From positions 1-27,420 of the forward strand of contig CAZCYE010000012.1 in the NCBI GenBank assembly GCA_964502775.1: a DNA stretch of 27,420 bases, given 5' to 3'. The first letter of the stretch is position 1; each line of letters starts with the position of its first letter. Of the stretch, positions 21,601 to 27,420 are shown piece by piece. A program made the translations under genes and the position numbers. The stretch comes from CAZCYE01 sp964502775. Its GTDB lineage: Bacteria > Actinomycetota > Acidimicrobiia > IMCC26256 > PALSA-555. The notes under the pieces are model-generated. The model was not told where the DNA came from, ran no database searches, and worked only from the letters and a program-made list of their open reading frames with translations.

Positions 21601-22346
21601 CGGCCGACACGGTCACGATCCGCATCTGGCGCGGCGATGTGAACGGCGGCTTCGAGGAGTACGGCGTCGCCGCCCGAGAAGGAGAGGTCGTCCTCGACGT
21701 CGTGCACCGCGTGCAGGCGACCCTGGCGAACGACCTCGCCGTACGGTGGAACTGCAAGGCCGGGAAATGCGGCTCGTGCAGCGCCGAGGTCAATGGCATA
21801 CCCCGGCTCATGTGCATGACTCGCATGAACCTGTTCGAGCCGGGGGAGGCCATCACCATCGCGCCGATGAAGACGTTCCCGCTGATCCGTGACCTCGTGA
21901 CCGACGTGTCGTTCAACTACGAGATGGCCAAGAAGGTGCCGCCGTTCCGGCCCAAGCCGAGGGAGCCCGACGGGACCTACCGCATGCGCCAGGAGGACAT
22001 CGATCGGGTCCAGGAGTTCCACAAGTGCATCGAGTGCTTCCTCTGCCAGAACACGTGTCACGTCATCCGTGACCACGACGAGAACAAGCCTGCCTTCGCC
22101 GGTCCACGCATGTTCGTCCGATATGCCGCGCTCGAGATGCACCCGCTCGACACCAATGACCGGCTCGAGCTCCTCCAAGATCAAATGGGCCTGGGCATGT
22201 GCAACATCACCAAATGCTGCACCGAGGTCTGCCCCGAGGACATCCACATCACCGACAACGCCATCATCCCGCTGAAGGAGCGTGTGGTCGACGACCGCTA
22301 CGACCCCGTGATGTGGGTGGCACGAAAGCTCCGCCGGCGGAAGTGA
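21597..22346 (+). CDS. sdhB: Succinate dehydrogenase iron-sulfur subunit
   Basis: Electron-transfer subunit of 249 residues. An N-terminal ferredoxin domain holds the [2Fe-2S] ligands Cys53, Cys58, Cys61 and Cys73 (NCKAGKCGSC...MC). The C-terminal domain has Cys144-x2-Cys147-x2-Cys150-x3-Cys154 (CIECFLCQNTC) for [4Fe-4S], and Cys202, Cys207 or Cys208, and Cys212 (MCNITKCCTEVCP) for the [3Fe-4S] cluster and the last ligand. All three centres are intact. GTG 21597 overlaps the sdhA stop (GTGA); a longer frame upstream is an artefact inside sdhA. The stop overlaps the next gene the same way. Order anchor, flavoprotein, iron-sulfur matches actinobacterial Sdh1. Confidence 0.95.
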   Translation: MTADTVTIRIWRGDVNGGFEEYGVAAREGEVVLDVVHRVQATLANDLAVRWNCKAGKCGSCSAEVNGIPRLMCMTRMNLFEPGEAITIAPMKTFPLIRDLVTDVSFNYEMAKKVPPFRPKPREPDGTYRMRQEDIDRVQEFHKCIECFLCQNTCHVIRDHDENKPAFAGPRMFVRYAALEMHPLDTNDRLELLQDQMGLGMCNITKCCTEVCPEDIHITDNAIIPLKERVVDDRYDPVMWVARKLRRRK

Positions 22347-22942
22347 CCGACGTGACGCTGCCCGGCCAAGTGGCCGAGATGTATCGAGCCATCGACCGAG
22401 TCGCGGACCACCAGCCCGACTCGGCAAGAGCGCCGCACAGCGATGGTGCCGGCAGTGTGTCCCAGATCGGCGTGACCGGTGGTACCGACTCCGGCCAGTG
22501 GGCGAACCACTGGCCAGGCGAGCCGGCTGCGCAGGTCTTTTGGGCATCTCGTCTCTACGAGGTTCTCAGTCCCGAAGGAACCGCTCAGGTTCGCGTGGCA
22601 CGATGTACGCGACCGGCGTGGGGACGAGAGCGGGAGCGTGCAGTCGTCTTCAAGCATCGGGACGGTCCCCACTCCCGTACGTATTACCAATGGTCCGAGT
22701 TCGTAGAGACAGATGACGGTCGCTTTGCGGCGGTGATCCCGAATCCCCAGCGCCCCCGGACACTCCTCAGGGAAGGCGGCGCCCTGCCTGATCACCTGAA
22801 TGCAGCGCACGTCGCTCGCATTGACAACCTGTTCCGCTCGATCCAGTCCGGCGCATCGCTCCGGTACGTCGTAGGCCGCGAGGATGAGGTCTCGATGATC
22901 AAACACGGCTACTGGGTGGCAGTGCTTCGCCACCGCATCTAG
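22343..22942 (+). CDS. Orphan protein coupled to the sdh operon
   Basis: A 199-residue soluble protein of unrecognised family. GTG 22343 overlaps the sdhB stop as GTGA, so it appears translationally coupled. The first 60 residues look disordered; the rest has a plausible globular pattern, with QVFWASRLYEVLSP, AVVFKHRDGPHSRTYYQWSEFV, HVARIDNLFRSIQSG and HGYWVAVLRHRI. There are no membrane helices or cofactor motifs. Its codon use differs sharply from sdhB: A or T is frequent at third positions (for example GTT, CGA, GAA, TAT, CAA), suggesting recent acquisition or weak selection. A long opposite frame (22298-22933) has a less protein-like composition. It is convergent with metB, 15 bases away. 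Function unknown. Confidence 0.65.
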   Translation: MTDVTLPGQVAEMYRAIDRVADHQPDSARAPHSDGAGSVSQIGVTGGTDSGQWANHWPGEPAAQVFWASRLYEVLSPEGTAQVRVARCTRPAWGRERERAVVFKHRDGPHSRTYYQWSEFVETDDGRFAAVIPNPQRPRTLLREGGALPDHLNAAHVARIDNLFRSIQSGASLRYVVGREDEVSMIKHGYWVAVLRHRI

Positions 22943-22957
22943 GGGCGCCGCGGCGTA

Positions 22958-24151
22958 TCAGGGCGTCAGCGAGTCGAGCGCCTGGCGCAGGTCCGCGGTG
23001 AGGTCGTCGACCGTCTCGATCCCCACCGAGAGGCGTACGAGCGCGGGGTCGACCGCGAGCGGCGAGCCGACGAGCCCCGAGTGGGTCATCCGCGCCGGGT
23101 GCTCGATGAGGCTCTCGACCGCGCCGAGGGACTCGGCGAGCGTGAACAGCCGGGTGCGCCCGACGAGCTCCACCGCCGCCGGCTCGCCGCCGGCCAGGGC
23201 GAAGCTCACCATGCCGCCGAAGTCCTTCATCTGGCGCCGGGCCGCCTCGTGGCCCGGATGGTCGGCGAGCCCGGGGTACAGCACCCGGGCCACCGCCGGG
23301 TGGCTCTGCAGCGTCTCGGCCACGGCCCGGGCATTGGCACAATGCCGGTCCATCCGAACGGCCAGCGTCTTGATCCCACGCAGCACCAGGTAGCAGTCGA
23401 ACGGGGCCGCGACCGCGCCGGCCGCGTTCTGGATGAAGCCCACCTGCTCGGCGATCTCGCCGTCGCGGGTGACGACGACGCCGCCCACCACGTCCGAGTG
23501 CCCACCCAGGTACTTCGTGCTGGAGTGCACAACGGCATCGGCGCCATGCTCCAAGGGCTGTTGCAGGTAGGGCGTCGCGAAGGTGTTGTCCACCACGACC
23601 CGGGCCCCGTGGCGATGGACGGCGGCCGCGATCGCGGCGATGTCGACACAGGTCAGCAAGGGATTGGTCGGCGTCTCCACCCAGACCACCTTGGTCTCGT
23701 CGCGCAAGGATCCGGCGAGCTCCTCCGGGCGGGTGAGGTCGACGGCCGTGGACGTGACTCCCACCTCACCCAGCACCCGCGAGATCAACCTGAAGGTGCC
23801 GCCGTAGGCATCGAGGGGGAGCACCACGTGGTCGCCGGGGCGCACGAGCGCCCGGAGCACGGCGTCCTCGGCGGCCATCCCGCTCGCGAAGGCGAACCCG
23901 CGGTCCGCGCCCTCCAAGTCGGCGATGCACACCTCGAGGGCGTGGCGGGTCGGGTTGGCGCTGCGCGCGTACTCGTAGCCGCGGTGCGTGCCGGGCGCGT
24001 CCTGGGCGAACGTCGTGGCCAGCGACAACGGCGGCACCACCGCACCCGTCAGCGGGTCGGGGTCCTGGCCCGCGTGGATGGCCCGGGTCGCAAAGCCCTC
24101 CGTCGAGCGAGTCCTCTCGCCGTCGCGGGCAGGCTCGGTGCGCTCGCTCAC
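22958..24151 (-). CDS. metB: Cystathionine gamma-synthase/lyase family PLP enzyme
   Basis: Trans-sulfuration enzyme of the Cys/Met metabolism PLP family, 397 residues. It shows TRAIHAGQDPDPLTGAVVPPLSLATTF, GYEYARSANPTRHALE, the glycine loop FASGMAAEDAVL, VVWVETPTNPLL, VVDNTFATPYLQQPL and the PLP-binding Lys213 in HSSTKYLGGHSD. Near the C terminus, the SLGAVESLIEHPARMTH motif is common to gamma-synthases and gamma-lyases. GTG 24151 starts seven bases after the cbs stop on the same strand. With cystathionine beta-synthase as its operon partner, it most likely runs reverse transsulfuration (cystathionine to cysteine) as gamma-lyase, though synthase activity cannot be excluded from sequence. Confidence 0.92.
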   Translation of the reverse strand: MSERTEPARDGERTRSTEGFATRAIHAGQDPDPLTGAVVPPLSLATTFAQDAPGTHRGYEYARSANPTRHALEVCIADLEGADRGFAFASGMAAEDAVLRALVRPGDHVVLPLDAYGGTFRLISRVLGEVGVTSTAVDLTRPEELAGSLRDETKVVWVETPTNPLLTCVDIAAIAAAVHRHGARVVVDNTFATPYLQQPLEHGADAVVHSSTKYLGGHSDVVGGVVVTRDGEIAEQVGFIQNAAGAVAAPFDCYLVLRGIKTLAVRMDRHCANARAVAETLQSHPAVARVLYPGLADHPGHEAARRQMKDFGGMVSFALAGGEPAAVELVGRTRLFTLAESLGAVESLIEHPARMTHSGLVGSPLAVDPALVRLSVGIETVDDLTADLRQALDSLTP

Positions 24152-24158
24152 CGCGGCC

Positions 24159-25577
24159 TCAACCCGGCGCTCGTGACACGAGGAACTGGAGCACGTCCTG
24201 GCGGGTGAGCACGCCGATGGGGTGACCGCCGTCGAGCACGAGCACCGACGTCGCCGCGTCGAGACGGTCGACCATGTCGCTCACCGTCTCGCCGATCCCG
24301 ATCATCGGCATCGCCGGCTCCATCACCTCGCCGACCGGACGATCGAGCACCCCCGGGTCGCGGAACGCCTTGTCCATGAGCTCGAGCTCGGACAACGTAC
24401 CGCTCACCTCCTTGGCGGCCAACGGGAGCTCAGTGGTGACGGCGACCACGAGCTGTGACACGCCGAGGTCGCGCATGAGCGCGAAGCCTCGCCGCGCCGG
24501 CTCATCAGGAGTGATGAGCACCAGATCCGGCATCTGGGTCTCCCGGATCGCCTGCTTCGCCGCGAGCACGTCGCCGGCCGTGGCGCCGGGCTGGGTGAGG
24601 AACCCGAAGCGGGTCATCCACTCGTCGTCGAAGATCTTGGAGAGATAGCCGCGCCCGGAGTCCGGGATCAGCACCACCACCAGGTGCTCGGAGGAGAGGT
24701 CGCGAGCAACCTCGAGCGCGGCGTGGACCGCGGTGCCCCCGGACCCACCCACGAGCAGCCCTTCCTCCCGCGTGACGCGTCGCGCCGCGGCGAAGGACTG
24801 CGCGTCGGTCACCATCACCGTGCGATCGACTACGCCGGGATCGAAGGTTGCGGGCCAGAAGTCCTCGCCGACGCCCTCGACGAGGTACGGGCGCCCGGTG
24901 CCCCCCGAGTACACCGACCCCTCGGGGTCGGCCCCGATCACCTGCACGGCGGGGTTCTGTCGCTTCAGGTAGCGCCCCACGCCGGTGATCGTGCCGCCCG
25001 TGCCCACGCCGGCCACGAAGTGCGTGACTCGCCCCGCGGTCTGGTCCCAGATCTCGGGTCCGGTCGAGCGCTCGTGCTCGGCCGGGTTGGCAGGATTGTC
25101 GTACTGGTTGGGCCGGAAGGCATTGGGCGTCTCGGCCGTGAGACGGTCCGCAACCGAGTAGTACGAGTCCGGGTGGTCGGGTGACACCGCAGTCGGGCAC
25201 ACGACCACCTCGGCACCGTACGCTCGCAACAACGCGATCTTCTCGTCCGACATCTTGTCCGACATCACGAAGATGCACCGGTAGCCGCGCTGGGCGGCGA
25301 CGATGGCGAGCCCGACCCCCGTGTTGCCCGATGTCGGCTCGACGATGGTGCCACCCGGCACGAGCGCGCCGCTTTGCTCCGCGGCATCGACCATGGCGAG
25401 CGCGACTCGGTCCTTGACGCTGCCCCCCGGATTCAGCAGCTCCACCTTGGCCACCAAGTCGCAGTCGAGGTCGCTCCCCACCCGAGCGAGCCGCACGAGC
25501 GGCGTCCCACCGAACAGCTCCAGCAGCGAGCTCGCGATCTGCATCGGGCGCGACTCCGGCCGCGACAACTCGGGCAC
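24159..25577 (-). CDS. cbs: Cystathionine beta-synthase with C-terminal CBS domains
   Basis: PLP enzyme that joins serine and homocysteine, 472 residues. The catalytic domain (about 12-320) has GGTPLVRL, the PLP lysine Lys55 in NPGGSVKDR, EPTSGNTGVGLA and VGTGGTITGVGRYLK. The tail (about 345-472) is a CBS-domain pair, which senses adenosyl ligands in some homologues. There is no N-terminal haem-binding extension, as usual in bacteria. The start could be ATG 25544 (461 residues), but GTG 25577 is preferred because a -10 box TACCGT ends six bases upstream, implying a leaderless transcript. It is followed by metB after seven bases. The length agrees with mycobacterial Cbs. Confidence 0.93.
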   Translation of the reverse strand: MPELSRPESRPMQIASSLLELFGGTPLVRLARVGSDLDCDLVAKVELLNPGGSVKDRVALAMVDAAEQSGALVPGGTIVEPTSGNTGVGLAIVAAQRGYRCIFVMSDKMSDEKIALLRAYGAEVVVCPTAVSPDHPDSYYSVADRLTAETPNAFRPNQYDNPANPAEHERSTGPEIWDQTAGRVTHFVAGVGTGGTITGVGRYLKRQNPAVQVIGADPEGSVYSGGTGRPYLVEGVGEDFWPATFDPGVVDRTVMVTDAQSFAAARRVTREEGLLVGGSGGTAVHAALEVARDLSSEHLVVVLIPDSGRGYLSKIFDDEWMTRFGFLTQPGATAGDVLAAKQAIRETQMPDLVLITPDEPARRGFALMRDLGVSQLVVAVTTELPLAAKEVSGTLSELELMDKAFRDPGVLDRPVGEVMEPAMPMIGIGETVSDMVDRLDAATSVLVLDGGHPIGVLTRQDVLQFLVSRAPG

Positions 25578-25583
25578 CGGGCC

Positions 25584-25589
25584 ACGGTA
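25584..25589 (-). promoter_or_regulatory. -10 box for a leaderless cbs-metB transcript
   Basis: TACCGT on the minus strand ends six bases before GTG 25577, the spacing that predicts initiation on the start codon. It lies in the short gap (25578-25622) after the kinase gene, so cbs-metB has its own promoter. Confidence 0.45.
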
Positions 25590-25622
25590 GTGCGCCCGCT
25601 ACGGCCTGCCCCTCGGCAACGG

Positions 25623-27035
25623 CTACGCGGACCCCACCCCGGGGGTGGACGACGACGACCGCTCGCGCTCGGCTCGGAAGCGGGCGTGGATGTCCGCGGC
25701 ATCGACACGGTCGTCCGGATCGATGCCGCGTGAGGGACCGAGTTTCCAGGCCCGGCCCACCTCAGCCGGCGGCGTGCCGTGCAGCACGGCCGCGGCGTTC
25801 ACACATGCGCCCGTCGCGACGGTGTCACTCTGGGGCACGGCGACGGGGCGGCCGAAGAGGTCGGCGATGGCACGCTGCAAGGTATGACTCCGTGCCCCCT
25901 TGCCCACGAGCACGATCTTCCCGCTGATGGGGACGTCGGCGGCACGCAAGGCCTCGCGGGCGTCGAGGAGATAGCACGCGAGTCCTTCGAACGTCGCGCG
26001 CGCGACCTGCCCGGGCAGGGTGTACGGGGTCACGCCGGCGATGACACAACGCGGGACAAGCGGCGGCGCGGGCGGCACCACCACCACACCCCCCGACCCA
26101 GCCGGGACGCTGCGCGCGAGCTGGTCGAGCCCGGGGACATCCACGCCGAGGAGGCGGGCCATCGTCTCCAGCGCCCCCATCACGTCGGGAACGTCGACGA
26201 GTGGGAGGAAGCGACCCGTGGCGTCGGCCAGTCCCGCGACCGCGCCCGACGAATCCTCGGTGGGCCGATCGCGCACCGTGAACAACGCGTTGGCCTGCAA
26301 CGACACCACCAGGTCGCCGGGGTCGAGGGCAAGACCGAGCGCCGTGGCCATCGGTGTTCCCGTGCCCGCGGCGATGACGACGCCGTCACGATCGCCGGCC
26401 GCCTCGACTGGGCCCAGCACCGTCGGGAGACGAGCGGCCCAGTCGGTGCGACCGTCGAGCAACGCCAGGATCTCGGGATTCCACTGGTCGTCCCGAGGCG
26501 ACCAGTAGCCGGTGGTCGAGGCGTCCCCACGGTCGGTGACGAACGCTCGGCTGAGGCGGTGCGTCAGCCAGTCGTGGGGCAACAGGACGCGAGCAATGCC
26601 CGCGAAGGTCTGCGGATCGACCTGCCGGAGCCATGCCAGCGCGACGAGTGCCGATCCGATCCTCGGCAACGAGCCGCACGCTCGTACCCAGTCGCGCGGG
26701 TCGAGGTGGGACCGAAGCTCAGCCGCCACGCGCGCCGCGTCGGTCGGGCGTGACGGTCGCGCCACTGCTAACACGTCGTCCTGAGCGTCGACCACAACGA
26801 CGCCCTCAGCCGAAGCGGTCACGCTAACGGCGGCGACACCGAGCGCGCCGCCGGCGACGCGGCGAGCTTCGACGAGTCCGTTCCACCACGATCGAGGTTC
26901 CTCGGCGTCCTCGCCCGGGCCGCTCGGGTGCGCGGCACGACCGGACGCGTAGAGGTGACCGTCGTCGGCGTCACGCAGCTCGACCGTGGTTGAGGTCGTC
27001 GACGAATCGACGCCCAGCACCAGTGGCATCGGCAC
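25623..27035 (-). CDS. FGGY-family carbohydrate kinase, xylulokinase-like
   Basis: Sugar kinase of the ASKHA fold, 470 residues. The N-terminal FGGY domain begins LVLGVDSSTTSTTVELRD (phosphate 1 motif). Within it, LLPHDWLTHRLSRAFVTDRGDASTTGYWS closely parallels the xylulokinase stretch around the catalytic and substrate-binding residues. The C-terminal domain has VVIAAGTGTPMATALGLAL, ARATFEGLACYLLDAREAL and the nucleotide-binding KIVLVGKGARSHTLQRAIADLFGRPVAVP, followed by ATGACVNAAAVLHG. The substrate is not determined; D-xylulose is the best guess. The start is GTG 27035 or ATG 27029. A perfect CCCGGG hairpin sits just upstream. No xylose isomerase or transporter lies nearby. Confidence 0.87.
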   Translation of the reverse strand: MPMPLVLGVDSSTTSTTVELRDADDGHLYASGRAAHPSGPGEDAEEPRSWWNGLVEARRVAGGALGVAAVSVTASAEGVVVVDAQDDVLAVARPSRPTDAARVAAELRSHLDPRDWVRACGSLPRIGSALVALAWLRQVDPQTFAGIARVLLPHDWLTHRLSRAFVTDRGDASTTGYWSPRDDQWNPEILALLDGRTDWAARLPTVLGPVEAAGDRDGVVIAAGTGTPMATALGLALDPGDLVVSLQANALFTVRDRPTEDSSGAVAGLADATGRFLPLVDVPDVMGALETMARLLGVDVPGLDQLARSVPAGSGGVVVVPPAPPLVPRCVIAGVTPYTLPGQVARATFEGLACYLLDAREALRAADVPISGKIVLVGKGARSHTLQRAIADLFGRPVAVPQSDTVATGACVNAAAVLHGTPPAEVGRAWKLGPSRGIDPDDRVDAADIHARFRAERERSSSSTPGVGSA

Positions 27036-27044
27036 ACCCGCCCA

Positions 27045-27060
27045 CCCGGGAAAGCCCGGG
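27045..27060 (-). promoter_or_regulatory. Hairpin in the leader of the sugar kinase gene
   Basis: CCCGGG, four-base loop, CCCGGG is a perfect 6-bp stem nine bases before GTG 27035. A -10 candidate TAGCGT (27072-27077, minus strand) would start transcription near 27065, so the hairpin would occupy the leader and overlap the ribosome-binding region. It could equally be a terminator for xseB upstream. Confidence 0.4.
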
Positions 27061-27154
27061 CATCGCGCGGCACGCTAGTGGGCGGCGCGACACGGGTCGG
27101 GAGCTGCCGCACGTTGCCTCACGGAACGCGCTCGACTGCGCGCTCGCCGTCACC

Positions 27155-27420
27155 TCAAGGCTCGTCCGCCCTGTCCTCGCTGCCGTCACCGCTGCCGTCG
27201 CCGCTCGGCTCGACGTCACCGGGCGCCTCGAACCCCTCGAGGTCGGTCACGATCGCGTCGACGTCGGACTGCGCACGAGCGATGCGGCCCCGGCAGATCT
27301 GGATCAGCTCACTGGCCCGTCGCACCTTCGCGGCGAGCACGTCGACGTCGAGCTGGTCGCCCTCGAGCTCATGCAGGATCGCCTCCAGCTCGGCCATGGC
27401 CGCGCCGTACCCCAGCTCCT
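27155..27420 (-). CDS. xseB: Exodeoxyribonuclease VII small subunit (partial at right edge)
   Basis: Small subunit of ExoVII, a single-strand-specific nuclease involved in repair. The segment MAELEAILHELEGDQLDVDVLAAKVRRASELIQICRGRIARAQSDVDAIV is the typical XseB helical hairpin. An ATG occurs at 27397, but the frame stays open to the window edge and reads ELGYGAA before it, which aligns with the conserved start of XseB proteins; the true start is therefore outside the window. The C-terminal tail (about 25 residues) is acidic and low in complexity, rich in Asp, Gly, Ser and Glu. xseA would be expected just beyond the right edge. The 119-base gap to the kinase gene holds a hairpin and a -10 candidate. 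Confidence 0.88.
   Translation of the reverse strand, partial: ELGYGAAMAELEAILHELEGDQLDVDVLAAKVRRASELIQICRGRIARAQSDVDAIVTDLEGFEAPGDVEPSGDGSGDGSEDRADEP

Noticed and set aside
22298..22933. 211-codon frame on the minus strand opposite the orphan gene
   Set aside because: It is less protein-like than the plus-strand frame, which also shows GTGA coupling to sdhB. It cannot be fully excluded because codon bias here is weak.
25545..25622. Possible SAM or cobalamin riboswitch before cbs-metB
   Set aside because: The leader is too short and a -10 box six bases from GTG 25577 predicts a leaderless mRNA. No riboswitch-like helices are visible.
1..27420. tRNA genes, CRISPR arrays, insertion sequences, attachment sites
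   Set aside because: No cloverleaf-like gap, regular spacer array, transposase or integrase frame, or long terminal repeat was seen by eye. Intergenic gaps are short and accounted for.

Overview
The window is about 27 kb of densely packed, high-GC bacterial chromosome with strongly GC-biased third codon positions. Two WhiB-family genes, a SenX3/RegX3-type two-component system, a MoxR/VWA pair of the mycobacterial type, a three-subunit succinate dehydrogenase of the actinobacterial Sdh1 layout, and an F420-type LLM oxidoreductase all point to Actinomycetota. A lineage near Acidimicrobiia is a reasonable but unproven guess. I see no mobile element, CRISPR array, tRNA or rRNA gene.

Layout. (1) 21-7427 is a phosphate-starvation locus. 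Response regulator, histidine kinase and PstB lie on the minus strand, and phoU, pstS, pstC and pstA on the plus strand. Two 11-bp direct-repeat PHO boxes of the streptomycete type sit in front of pstB and pstS. (2) 7450-11817 is an envelope-stress region: an HtrA protease with a small partner, a WhiB protein, and a tatA, ECF sigma, anti-sigma, RseB-like cluster. The 59-residue TatA gene is easily missed. Three promoters (htrA, whiB, sigma) share a GGAAC...CGTTT signature, which suggests one ECF regulon. (3) 11857-14895 holds an LLM oxidoreductase, a stand-alone glutamate formimidoyltransferase, a WhiB2-like protein, and an AlkB-like dioxygenase whose promoter carries a near-perfect LexA (SOS) box. 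(4) 14983-18891 is a VWA protein and its MoxR-family AAA+ ATPase, interrupted by a small exported-protein gene on the other strand. (5) 19015-22942 is the sdh operon: membrane anchor, flavoprotein, iron-sulfur subunit, then a coupled orphan gene of unusual composition. (6) 22958-27420 holds the transsulfuration pair (metB, cbs), an FGGY sugar kinase, and the 5'-truncated xseB running off the right edge.

How it works together. Low phosphate would be sensed through PstSCAB/PhoU and SenX3/RegX3, and the regulator would feed back on both arms of the locus through the PHO boxes. The ECF sigma factor would be held by a membrane anti-sigma factor, monitored by an RseB-like exported protein, and would drive its own gene, htrA and a WhiB gene. 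Several genes (alkB-like, LLM, cbs, the small exported protein) have a -10 box exactly 6-7 bases before the start codon, the signature of leaderless mRNAs. Operons are tightly packed with GTGA, ATGA and TGATG overlaps.
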